Positions 1 through 8,028 of a stretch of DNA of 64,000 nucleotides are shown here, piece by piece. The stretch is from positions 4,300,501 through 4,364,500 of the forward strand of contig NZ_LT629783.1 in the NCBI RefSeq assembly GCF_900105835.1. Direction: 5' to 3'. A program made the position numbers and the translations under genes. Every line of letters begins with the position of its first letter. Position 1 is the first letter of the stretch. Below the pieces are notes generated by a model. The model saw only the letters and a program-made list of their open reading frames with translations, was not told the DNA's origin and did no database searches. The stretch comes from Pseudomonas fragi. Its GTDB lineage: Bacteria; Pseudomonadota; Gammaproteobacteria; Pseudomonadales; Pseudomonadaceae.

Positions 1-736
<736 letters not shown>

Positions 737-785
737 TAGTGGTCGCGCCCGGGTTCACGCCCGGGTGCGATACGAATTAAATCAC

Positions 786-808
786 CGGGGCTGTTTGATT
801 CAGCCCCG
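786..808 (+). terminator. Hairpin in the guaB-guaA gap
   Basis: CGGGGCTG (786-793) pairs perfectly with CAGCCCCG (801-808) across a 7-nt loop. A second GC palindrome pair (CCCGGG...CCCGGG, about 748-765) lies just upstream. No strong U tract follows, so this is more likely an attenuating or RNA-stabilising structure between the two cistrons than a full terminator. Confidence 0.45.
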
Positions 809-839
809 TGTCGTTTCTGAAATTAATCGAGATTTTGTC

Positions 840-2417
840 ATGGCCCTCGACATTCACGCTCACCGCATCCTGATCCTGGACTTCGGTTCCCAGTACACCC
901 AGCTGATCGCTCGCCGCGTGCGCGAAATCGGCGTTTACTGCGAACTGCACCCGTTCGACATGGACGACGCAGCGATCCGCGAATTCGCCCCTAAAGGCAT
1001 CATCCTGGCCGGTGGCCCGGAGTCGGTACACGAAGCCGGCAGCCCGCGCGCCCCACAAGCTGTATTTGACCTGGGCGTACCGGTTTTCGGTATCTGCTAC
1101 GGCATGCAGACCATGGCCGAGCAACTGGGCGGCAAGGTTGAAGGTTCCGAGCTGCGCGAGTTCGGTTATGCCCGCGTCGACGTGGTTGGCAAAAGCCGCC
1201 TGCTGGACGGCATCGAAGACCATATCGACGCCGACGGCCTGTTCGGCCTGGACGTGTGGATGAGCCACGGTGACAAGGTCACCAAGATGCCGTCCGACTT
1301 CCACATTCTGGCCAGCACCCCAAGCTGCCCGATTGCTGGCATGTTCAACGACGAGCGCGGCTACTACGGCGTGCAGTTCCACCCGGAAGTGACCCACACC
1401 AAGCAGGGCGGTCGCATCCTGTCGCGCTTTATCCTCGACATCTGCGGCTGTGAAGCCCTGTGGACACCGTCGAAAATCGCCGAAGACGCCATTGCCAACA
1501 TCCGTGCCCAGGTCGGTACCGACAACGTATTGCTGGGCTTGTCCGGCGGCGTTGACTCCTCGGTTGTTGCAGCTTTGCTGCACAAGGCCATCGGCGACCA
1601 GTTGACCTGCGTTTTCGTGGACAACGGCCTGCTGCGCCTGCACGAAGGTGAGCAAGTGATGGCCATGTTCGCCGAGAACATGGGCGTCAAGGTGATCCGC
1701 GCCAACGCTGCCGACCAGTTCCTGAACAACCTGGCTGGCGAAAGCGACCCGGAGAAAAAGCGCAAGATCATCGGCCGTACCTTTATCGACGTGTTCGATG
1801 CCGAATCCTGCAAGCTGGAAAACATCAAGTACCTGGCCCAGGGCACCATCTACCCGGACGTGATCGAGTCGGCTGGCGCCAAGAGCGGCAAGGCTCACGT
1901 GATCAAGTCGCACCACAACGTGGGCGGCCTGCCGGATGAAATGAACCTCAAGCTGGTTGAACCGCTGCGTGAGCTGTTCAAGGACGAAGTCCGTCGTCTG
2001 GGTCTGGAACTGGGCCTGCCGTACGACATGGTCTACCGTCACCCGTTCCCGGGCCCGGGCCTGGGCGTGCGCATCCTGGGTGAAGTGAAAAAGGAATACG
2101 CCGACATCCTGCGTCGTGCTGACCATATCTTTATCGAAGAGCTGCGCAAGGCCGACTGGTATCACAAAGTCAGCCAGGCATTCGTGGTGTTCCAGCCGGT
2201 TAAATCGGTTGGTGTTGTAGGCGATGGCCGTCGTTACGCCTGGGTTGTTGCCCTGCGTGCCGTAGAAACCATCGACTTCATGACCGCACGTTGGGCGCAC
2301 CTGCCTTACGAGCTGCTGGAAACCGTCAGCGGCCGGATCATCAACGAAATCGAAGGCATCTCCCGCGTGACTTACGACGTGTCGAGCAAGCCGCCGGCAA
2401 CGATCGAGTGGGAATGA
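840..2417 (+). CDS. guaA: GMP synthase (glutamine-hydrolysing)
   Basis: Converts XMP, ATP and glutamine to GMP. At 525 aa from the ATG at 840 ([19 protein letters not shown]) it matches the family length; a longer frame back to 765 would add 25 residues that include the intergenic hairpin. The N-terminal class I amidotransferase has nucleophile C86 in GICYGMQ and the His-Glu pair in QFHPEV. The ATP-pyrophosphatase domain has the PP-loop SGGVDSSV. The C-terminal dimerisation domain ends in KPPATIEWE, the canonical GuaA terminus. It follows guaB directly and is followed by a clear terminator. Confidence 0.98.
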   Translation: MALDIHAHRILILDFGSQYTQLIARRVREIGVYCELHPFDMDDAAIREFAPKGIILAGGPESVHEAGSPRAPQAVFDLGVPVFGICYGMQTMAEQLGGKVEGSELREFGYARVDVVGKSRLLDGIEDHIDADGLFGLDVWMSHGDKVTKMPSDFHILASTPSCPIAGMFNDERGYYGVQFHPEVTHTKQGGRILSRFILDICGCEALWTPSKIAEDAIANIRAQVGTDNVLLGLSGGVDSSVVAALLHKAIGDQLTCVFVDNGLLRLHEGEQVMAMFAENMGVKVIRANAADQFLNNLAGESDPEKKRKIIGRTFIDVFDAESCKLENIKYLAQGTIYPDVIESAGAKSGKAHVIKSHHNVGGLPDEMNLKLVEPLRELFKDEVRRLGLELGLPYDMVYRHPFPGPGLGVRILGEVKKEYADILRRADHIFIEELRKADWYHKVSQAFVVFQPVKSVGVVGDGRRYAWVVALRAVETIDFMTARWAHLPYELLETVSGRIINEIEGISRVTYDVSSKPPATIEWE

Positions 2418-2462
2418 TCGGGAGTCAGGCATAGTCCGGCACCCGTGAGCAAGAACACCCTG

Positions 2463-2487
2463 AAGCCCGCTTAATTGCGGGCTTTTG
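2463..2487 (+). terminator. Rho-independent terminator after guaA
   Basis: AAGCCCGC (2463-2470), loop TTAATT, GCGGGCTT (2477-2484), followed by a T-rich run. The stem is perfect and lies about 45 bp after the guaA stop. Confidence 0.85.
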
Positions 2488-2576
2488 GCTTTTTGGGCCT
2501 GGCAAATCCTGGCAGCTTTGGGCATTGCCAGGCACTGTGTTCAGGTGGCTTGGTATGGAGCCGCGCTGATTACGGG

Positions 2577-3119
2577 CTAGAAGTTATCCATCGCGTTACA
2601 CATCGACACCTTGCCCTCAGGCTTCGGCTCGACAGCTACCCATTGCTTGCCGTCAGCTGAAAGCTCATCCAGCAGGAATGAACAGTCTGCCGACATTGAT
2701 GCCTGCACCCGGTAATCCACCCCGGGCCGAGGTACGAAGGTCATGGTTTTGGCGCACTGCCGGGCATATTGCAGGCGCCCCAGGTAATGGAGCGCAATCG
2801 GTTTGTTCGCCGGCACTACCAGCTCTGACGAGACCGAACCTGCCAACGAATAGATCGGCCCGCCAATGCCGAGGTTTTCGCCGTTATGGTCGGGGAAGCC
2901 GGATTTCGCCGACGCCATCACCCCCGCACCCGGCACATTCCAGTCCAGGCAGTCACGCCCCGGCACGGCGCGCACCAGGCCGTCGGTGAGCAGACGAATA
3001 CGGGCCGTCTCGCCGCTCTGCGGGGGGATGTAGCCGGTGGACAGCGAACGCACGTTTGCCACCTGGCCGCAGCCGCTGAGCGCCAGCAGAACGGCGGGGA
3101 TTACAGTGAACAGTCTCAT
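2577..3119 (-). CDS. Putative lipoprotein of unknown function (180 aa)
   Basis: I do not recognise a family. The start is set at the ATG at 3119 because it gives a clean lipoprotein signal (MRLFTVIPAVLLALSGCGQ) with lipobox LSGC; the frame can be extended upstream but only with non-signal sequence. The mature part is about 160 residues with several cysteines (in GRDCLDW, ARQCAKT, SADCSFL and near the C-terminus) that could form disulfides in the periplasm. It is the last of three minus-strand lipoprotein genes in a row, 25 bp after the next one. Its neighbours share no visible sequence with it beyond the signal. Confidence 0.7.
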   Translation of the reverse strand: MRLFTVIPAVLLALSGCGQVANVRSLSTGYIPPQSGETARIRLLTDGLVRAVPGRDCLDWNVPGAGVMASAKSGFPDHNGENLGIGGPIYSLAGSVSSELVVPANKPIALHYLGRLQYARQCAKTMTFVPRPGVDYRVQASMSADCSFLLDELSADGKQWVAVEPKPEGKVSMCNAMDNF

Positions 3120-3144
3120 CAGGCAATCGACTCGCAGGGGCAGG

Positions 3145-3471
3145 TTAAGGCTGGCGGCAGTTCTGGCTGACTGACAGGTGCGGTGCAGGTTCATAGGACA
3201 CGCGCTGCAAACCATCGCCGTCCTGGAACAGGAAGTACTTGGTGCGACAGTCCTTGAACATTGCCGAGTAACCCTCGGCCCGGAAGCCTTGACCCTCCAC
3301 CTGCTTGGTCACGGTATTGTTGCGGCTGACCACTTCAAGCACCTTTTGATAGCTGTCCCCCATGTTGACACCGGGTTCGCCGGTGATGGCGGTCGAGGAG
3401 GCGCAGCCGCCCAGTGCTGTTGCCGCCAGGGCCAATGCGGCACCATACAGTCCGTTGCGTAGATTGTTCAT
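3145..3471 (-). CDS. Putative small lipoprotein (108 aa)
   Basis: Unknown function. It starts MNNLRNGLYGAALALAAT and has lipobox LGGC followed by ASS, so an outer-membrane-anchored lipoprotein is likely. The mature segment (GDSYQKVLEVV...) contains two further cysteines. It sits between two other minus-strand lipoprotein genes with gaps of about 25 bp on each side, so co-transcription from a promoter before 3807 is plausible. Confidence 0.7.
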   Translation of the reverse strand: MNNLRNGLYGAALALAATALGGCASSTAITGEPGVNMGDSYQKVLEVVSRNNTVTKQVEGQGFRAEGYSAMFKDCRTKYFLFQDGDGLQRVSYEPAPHLSVSQNCRQP

Positions 3472-3495
3472 TCCCTGTGTCCTTTTGGTGACGGA

Positions 3496-3807
3496 TTAAC
3501 GGCGGCCGTCGCACACCGGCGATTCTCCAATACGACCGAGCTTGCACATGTCCAAATTATCTTTGCGTTTGTAGCCTGCGTCTTTCATGCAATAGAAGTT
3601 CAGTAACCTCACATCGATTGGCGACCTGTCTCCTGCACCATCAACATTGGTATATCCGCACGCCCGCATCGCAGCAATGATCCCGGTCTGCGATACGCCC
3701 TCCTTGTACCATTTTGTGTAATCCGGAGCCGGCGGTTGAAAGCCCCTTCCCGTGCAGCCAACCAGTAACACAGCGCAAACACTCAGCAGCAGGCTCTTGG
3801 TGTACAT
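3496..3807 (-). CDS. Putative small lipoprotein (103 aa)
   Basis: Unknown function. The ATG at 3807 gives MYTKSLLLSVCAVLLVGCTGRG, with lipobox LVGC; an upstream in-frame start at 3891 would add 28 charged residues before the signal and is unlikely. The mature part (DYTKWYKEG, ACGYTNVDG, NFYCMKDAGY, LDMCKLG) is short, with four well-spaced cysteines, and resembles small periplasmic lipoproteins that start with a KWYK-type motif. It is the first gene of the minus-strand trio and is divergent from the lipoprotein gene at 3924. Confidence 0.7.
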   Translation of the reverse strand: MYTKSLLLSVCAVLLVGCTGRGFQPPAPDYTKWYKEGVSQTGIIAAMRACGYTNVDGAGDRSPIDVRLLNFYCMKDAGYKRKDNLDMCKLGRIGESPVCDGRR

Positions 3808-3923
3808 GGCGTTATTCCTTGGGATTTGACGCGGGTAGAGAGCGATGCGCCGATATCGTATAGGGAACTTTCGTTCAACCAATGGTTCCATACGATCCCT
3901 CTCATAGACTGTTCAAGGATCGA

Positions 3924-4481
3924 ATGAAAACATATCTGGCAGTTCCGTTAGCAATCACGCTCGCCCTTGTGATGACCGGTTGCAGTAGCCGTAAGGCGGG
4001 TGATCTCACTTCAGCGCCGGTAGTGCCACTGGCCATGAGTGACCATCAAGCCAGCGTGACTTTCCGCACCATTGGCGGAGAGGGTGACCACCCTGTCAGT
4101 TACATGTACGGGTATTCCGACGGTCGAATGGATGACGCGGGTGATCGTGTGTATGACACTGCTTACTTCAAACGCATACCGGCCTATCTGAAGAGAATTG
4201 GCGGTGGCACTGACAGCATCAGCAAGCTGGTCGATGCAGACAAAGTGGTGCACGTGGAAGGGACGGTCAAGGCCAAGCAGTTCACCTTCAACGGTATTCC
4301 AATGCCTACGCCGTTCGACAAAGAGCAGCCTGTTGCGCAGCAATTCACGCCACAAGCCAAGAAGAATTATGTGGTTGAAACCGTGATCGCCGACACTTGG
4401 GTTATGAGCGTGTATGAAGTTTCCCCAGCCGGTGAGCGCAAAAACGTTGGCGTTGGAAAAAATGAGGCGGCCGCAAACTGA
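3924..4481 (+). CDS. Putative lipoprotein (185 aa)
   Basis: Unknown function. The start is the ATG at 3924 (MKTYLAVPLAITLALVMTGC), which places lipobox MTGC right after the hydrophobic core; the longer frame from 3882 adds a non-signal extension. The mature protein is beta-rich in appearance (VTFRTIGGEG, VHVEGTVKAKQFTFNG, VVETVIADTW) and has no cysteine after the lipobox. It is divergent from the minus-strand lipoproteins and followed by a strong terminator, so it is probably monocistronic. Confidence 0.7.
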   Translation: MKTYLAVPLAITLALVMTGCSSRKAGDLTSAPVVPLAMSDHQASVTFRTIGGEGDHPVSYMYGYSDGRMDDAGDRVYDTAYFKRIPAYLKRIGGGTDSISKLVDADKVVHVEGTVKAKQFTFNGIPMPTPFDKEQPVAQQFTPQAKKNYVVETVIADTWVMSVYEVSPAGERKNVGVGKNEAAAN

Positions 4482-4783
4482 CTGCGCTGAAAAAAGCCTG
4501 AGTCCGGTGTGATGTGAAAAAGGCGATCAGCCCCTGGGGTTGATCGTTTTTTTTGTGGCTGGTGTTGGACACCCACGAACTTCCGGCGCCAATTTTTTGG
4601 AACTTCAAATTGATCGAAAAGCGATTGAGCCTAGTTCGATTGATTCATACGCGTTATTAAAACCTCATCCATAAATAATACAGCGCCTTGCGAAAACAAC
4701 TGCTTAGGTGCGCTGTTTTTGCCGTAGTCAAAATACTGACAAGCACAGCCAGTTACATTCATCCTATAAGACGGTGACTTCTC
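4482..4783. other. Intergenic region with two hairpins
   Basis: 302 bp without a gene. It holds the terminator at 4524-4554 and a second imperfect stem (ACAGCGC about 4680, GCGCTGT about 4717, then TTTTT) that may also stop transcription. The rest is noticeably AT-richer than the flanking genes. The last 60 bp presumably carry the promoter of the disrupted protease gene at 4784. Confidence 0.5.
4524..4554 (+). terminator. Rho-independent terminator
   Basis: CGATCA (4524-4529) pairs with TGATCG (4541-4546), with inner GC pairs, and is followed by a run of eight T. It lies 42 bp after the lipoprotein stop at 4481. Confidence 0.88.
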
Positions 4784-5440
4784 ATGATCAAGATCATGGC
4801 CTTCTTGTTAATAGGAGTTGTTACTGCAGGATGCAATGGATTCGTGAAGCCCGACTTGTCGGGGCCGCTCAATGATGCGTATTTCTCGGTCTTTTCAGGC
4901 TTTCCCTTGCCATTGATGTACATGGCTTCGGCTGTGCAGTGGAATGAAGATTACGCCGTCACCACAGGGCATACTCCGTTTATTCCCAATGTGGCCTACC
5001 GTTGCAGCACCCACTGCGATCTGGTCTTTATCAAGCACAAAGCTAACGGCCGCTATCCGGCATGGCGTGCATAGCGCGTGGGCGAGAGCATCACGGCGGT
5101 GGGTGTGAGCCCTTACCTTGTGACCACCACGGGTAAGGGGCGGGTGTATAAAACGCCCTTTCGCAACACTGAAGAACACAGTGGCGACCTGTATGCCATC
5201 CATGATGCCCCGCTGGTCAAGGGCATGTCGGGTGGGCCGGTGATCGCCAGTGACGGTTGTGTGGTGGGGATCAATGCCGGTTTTTATTCGACCAGCCTGA
5301 ACAGTGCGATTACTTTGCCCGAGTTGAAGGGCGCGCAGAGGGTGAGCATCTTTATTCCGTACTCGATCATTGCGCGGGAATGGGGGATGTTGCAGGCACA
5401 GCTTGATGGAGGGCGTGGTTCGAAGTTTGTGGTCAAGTAA
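4784..5440 (+). pseudogene. Trypsin-like serine protease interrupted by an in-frame TAG
   Basis: Two pieces in the same frame, 4784-5074 (96 aa) and 5075-5440, are separated only by the amber codon at 5072-5074. Read through, they form one 218-residue secreted peptidase: lipoprotein-like signal (MIKIMAFLLIGVVTAGC), a candidate catalytic His in TTGHTP, Asp in CDLVFIKH, and the nucleophile serine in KGMSGGPV followed by the typical GINAGF strand. The codons around the break (GCA TAG CGC GTG GGC GAG) would read A-Q-R-V-G-E if TAG were CAG, so one C-to-T change explains it. A downstream GTG at 5078 could in theory restart translation, but that product would lack signal, His and Asp. I call it a recent pseudogene. 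Confidence 0.75.
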
Positions 5441-5449
5441 TTCAAGAGC

Positions 5450-5558
5450 CCCTCACCCCAGCCCTCTCCCGGAGGGAGAGGGGGCTAAAAGCCAAAGCAG
5501 ATCTGTGCAGCACCACCAGCCGGCGCCCCCTCCCTCCGGGAGAGGACTGGGGTGCTTT
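5450..5558. repeat. Imperfect inverted repeat of the CCCTCTCCC/GGGAGAGGG type
   Basis: Contains CCCCTCACCCCAGCCCTCTC and, in inverse orientation about 80 bp later, GGGAGAGGACTGGGGTG, with smaller CTCCCGGAGGGAG palindromes inside. This intergenic repeat type is widespread in bacterial genomes and differs from the REP family used elsewhere in the window. It lies between the disrupted protease and the 3' end of treR and may stop transcription from both sides. Confidence 0.7.
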
Positions 5559-5563
5559 TGATG

Positions 5564-6268
5564 TCAGCGCCGCGCCACATCCGAAAAGTAGAACTTGTCC
5601 AGCGTATGCCGTGACTCGGTGTACTCGAACTGGCGCCCATCCTGCAAAAACGTCTGGTTGCTCACCACGATCACATGGCTCTGACCATCGAGGTCCAGAT
5701 GCTGCTGGTCGTCCTTGCTGCGCGGCACCGCTTCGATGGTGCGCTGGGCATAGCTGATCTGCAGGTTGAGGGTCTGCTCGATATAGGCATAGATCGAGTG
5801 CTCGGCAATGGCCTGATCCAGCCCCGGGATCAGGTCGCTGACAAAATGGTTGATGTCCAGAATCACGCGCTTGCCATCTATATGGCGTACCCGCTTGATC
5901 CGGGTGATCAGGCTGCCCGCTTCAACATCGAACTTTTCGCACAGCGCCCCTTCGAGCGGAAATCGGGTGAATTCCACCACCTCGGTACTGACGTTGCCAC
6001 CCAGGCGCGGGTAGGTCTCCTGAAAACTGACGATACCGCCCAGCTGGAACTCGATCGGGCTGGATGACAATACAAAGGTGCCCTTGCCGTGGATTTTCTG
6101 GGCAAAGCCACGCTCCTGCAGTTGTTCGATGGCCTTGCGCACCGTGCCGCGGCTGGCCCCGTAGCTGGCCATCAACTCGGTTTCGGACGGCAGGCGGGCA
6201 CCACGGGCCAGGCGTTCAGTGGTAATGCTGGCAAGCAGATCGGTGTAGATCTGATTGTATTTGGTCAT
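5564..6268 (-). CDS. treR: GntR-family repressor of the trehalose operon
   Basis: A 234-aa regulator. The start is the ATG at 6268 (MTKYNQIYTDLLASI); the frame stays open upstream through the operator region but that would be non-coding. The N-terminal winged helix of the GntR type covers about residues 1-70 (LPSETELMASYGASRGTVRKA), followed by a UTRA ligand-binding domain from about residue 85, the arrangement of TreR proteins that sense trehalose-6-phosphate. It is divergent from treP, with 197 bp between them that carry two matching palindromes, so it very likely represses the operon and perhaps itself. Function is inferred from family plus context. Confidence 0.9.
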   Translation of the reverse strand: MTKYNQIYTDLLASITTERLARGARLPSETELMASYGASRGTVRKAIEQLQERGFAQKIHGKGTFVLSSSPIEFQLGGIVSFQETYPRLGGNVSTEVVEFTRFPLEGALCEKFDVEAGSLITRIKRVRHIDGKRVILDINHFVSDLIPGLDQAIAEHSIYAYIEQTLNLQISYAQRTIEAVPRSKDDQQHLDLDGQSHVIVVSNQTFLQDGRQFEYTESRHTLDKFYFSDVARR

Positions 6269-6357
6269 GACGAAGGCTCTATGCCGATTGGGCTCGGGGC
6301 CCGGAACCTTAAGGGCTGGAGGGAAGGCAGCGCAAGCCCGCGGAAGAAAAATCACCA

Positions 6358-6373
6358 ACTCGTCTGTACCAGT
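6358..6373. promoter_or_regulatory. Candidate TreR operator 1
   Basis: ACTCGT-CTGT-ACCAGT: the 16-bp palindrome ACTCGT-N4-ACGAGT with one mismatch. It lies just upstream of the candidate -35 box of treP, and its centre is 26 bp from that of operator 2. Confidence 0.7.
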
Positions 6374-6375
6374 TG

Positions 6376-6404
6376 TTGCTTTAACTCGTACAGACGAGTA
6401 TTTT
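6376..6404 (+). promoter_or_regulatory. Candidate treP promoter
   Basis: TTGCTT (6376-6381) and TATTTT (6399-6404) are separated by exactly 17 bp, a reasonable sigma-70 fit. Operator 2 fills the spacer, so a bound repressor would block RNA polymerase. Confidence 0.5.
6384..6399. promoter_or_regulatory. Candidate TreR operator 2
   Basis: ACTCGT-ACAG-ACGAGT, arms perfectly complementary. Same half-sites and spacing as operator 1, placed between the -35 and -10 boxes of treP. Confidence 0.75.
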
Positions 6405-6465
6405 TTTGCTTCGGCGGTGCTGCCACAGCGACGCTCCATAATAAAAATTCAAGCGGAGACCACGC

Positions 6466-7908
6466 ATGAGCCACGACTACTCCCAGATCGCCAGCGAGTT
6501 GCTGCACAGCCTCGGTGGTGCCGCCAACGTTGAGCAGGCCGCACATTGCGTGACGCGTTTGCGCCTGGCGCTCAAGGACCCGAGCCTGGTGGACAGCGCC
6601 AGCCTTAACCAGATCGATCTGGTGAAAGGTTCCTTCTTTACCGGCGGCCTGTACCAGGTGGTGATCGGCCCCGGCGAAGTCGAAAAGGTCTACGCTGCCC
6701 TGCGCGAGCAGACCGGCCTGGCCGCCGCCACCATCGCCGACGTCAAGCAGCAGGGCGCCGACAAGGCCAACGCCATGCAGCGTCTGGTGCGCGTGTTCTC
6801 CGATGTGTTTATGCCTATCCTGCCGGCGCTGATCATTGCCGGCCTGCTGATGGGCGTGAACAACCTGCTCGGCGCCAAGGGCATGTTTATCGATGGCAAA
6901 ACCCTGCTCGATGCCTATCCGCAACTGGACGGGGTATGGAGCCTGATCAACCTGATGGCCAACACCTCTTTCGTATTCCTGCCTGCCCTAGTGGGCTGGT
7001 CGGCGGCCAAGCGCTTTGGTGGCAGCGAAATCCTCGGCATCGTCCTGGGCCTGATGCTGGTTCACCCCGACCTGCTCAATGCCTGGAACTACGGTAAGGC
7101 CGTGGCCGGGCTGGAGGGCCAGAGCCTGCCGTACTTCAATATCCTCGGCCTGTTCCAGATCGAGAAAGTGGGCTACCAGGGGCAGATCCTGCCGATCCTG
7201 TTGGCCGCCTATGTGATGAGCGTGATCGAAAAATGGCTGCGGGCGCGGGTACCCAATGCCATTCAACTGCTGGTGGTGCCCATCACCACCATCGTCATTA
7301 CCGGCGTGCTGGCGCTGGCGATCATCGGCCCGGTGACCCGTCACCTTGGCATCCTGATTACCGAGGGCGTGGTGCTGTTGTTTGATGTGGCCCCGGTGCT
7401 TGGCGGGATGATTTTCGGGCTGTTGTACGCACCGCTGGTGATCACCGGTATGCACCACATGTTTCTTGCCGTGGACCTGCAGCTGATTGCCAACCACGGC
7501 GGCACCTTTATCTGGCCAATGATCGTCATGTCCAACCTGGCCCAGGGCAGCGCGGCGCTCGGCGTGTTCTACATGAGCCGCAATGTGCGTGAGCGCAGCA
7601 TGGCTTCGACCTCTGCGGTATCGGCGTATTTCGGTATCACGGAACCGGCGATGTTCGGGATTAACCTGCGCTACAAGTTTCCGTTTTATGCAGCGCTGGT
7701 CGGTTCGGCGCTGGGCAGCATTTTTCTGTCGTTGAACAAGGTGCTGGCCTCGGCCATCGGGGTTGGCGGTCTGCCCGGCTTTATCTCGATCATTCCGCAG
7801 TACATCCCGATGTTTGTGATCGGCATGCTGATGGCCATTGTCGTGCCGTTTGTCCTGACCTGTGCCCTGAGCCTGAAAATCATTCGTCCCGGTTATCGCG
7901 TGGCGTAG
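6466..7908 (+). CDS. treP: Trehalose PTS transporter, EIIBC
   Basis: A 480-aa inner-membrane permease that takes up trehalose and phosphorylates it to trehalose-6-phosphate. The EIIB domain (residues 1 to about 90) has the phosphorylated cysteine C28 in AAHCVTRLRL. The EIIC domain (about 105-475) has about ten hydrophobic helices and the substrate-site region GITEPAMFGINLR, the Pseudomonas variant of the GITEP motif. No EIIA is fused; the EIIA is supplied by the fusion protein at 11101. It is the first gene of the operon and is preceded by GGAGA about 10 bp before the ATG. Substrate is assigned from the phosphotrehalase and TreR next door. Confidence 0.93.
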   Translation: MSHDYSQIASELLHSLGGAANVEQAAHCVTRLRLALKDPSLVDSASLNQIDLVKGSFFTGGLYQVVIGPGEVEKVYAALREQTGLAAATIADVKQQGADKANAMQRLVRVFSDVFMPILPALIIAGLLMGVNNLLGAKGMFIDGKTLLDAYPQLDGVWSLINLMANTSFVFLPALVGWSAAKRFGGSEILGIVLGLMLVHPDLLNAWNYGKAVAGLEGQSLPYFNILGLFQIEKVGYQGQILPILLAAYVMSVIEKWLRARVPNAIQLLVVPITTIVITGVLALAIIGPVTRHLGILITEGVVLLFDVAPVLGGMIFGLLYAPLVITGMHHMFLAVDLQLIANHGGTFIWPMIVMSNLAQGSAALGVFYMSRNVRERSMASTSAVSAYFGITEPAMFGINLRYKFPFYAALVGSALGSIFLSLNKVLASAIGVGGLPGFISIIPQYIPMFVIGMLMAIVVPFVLTCALSLKIIRPGYRVA

Positions 7909-7920
7909 CACATCCATTTT

Positions 7921-8008
7921 CTGTAGCTGCTGCCGAAGGCTGCGAAGCAGGCCCCTCTTGATTGAAGGTCCTGCGGCCCTTATCGCAGCCTTCGGCAGCG
8001 GCTACAAC
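7921..8008. repeat. REP-type inverted repeat (GCTGCCGAAGGCTGCGA family)
   Basis: CTGTAGCTGCTGCCGAAGGC at 7921 is mirrored by GCCTTCGGCAGCGGCTACA ending at 8008. This second REP family of fluorescent pseudomonads lies between treP and the phosphotrehalase and could modulate relative mRNA levels within the operon. Confidence 0.85.
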
Positions 8009-8028
8009 GTCCAAGCAAGGAACACCCC

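Noticed and set aside
777..2525. 582-aa open frame antisense to guaA
   Set aside because: It mirrors the codon pattern of a highly conserved gene in GC-rich DNA. There is no ribosome binding site and no recognisable domain.
5072..5074. Programmed amber readthrough or pyrrolysine in the protease
   Set aside because: No pyl genes or readthrough context are visible; a single C-to-T mutation is simpler.
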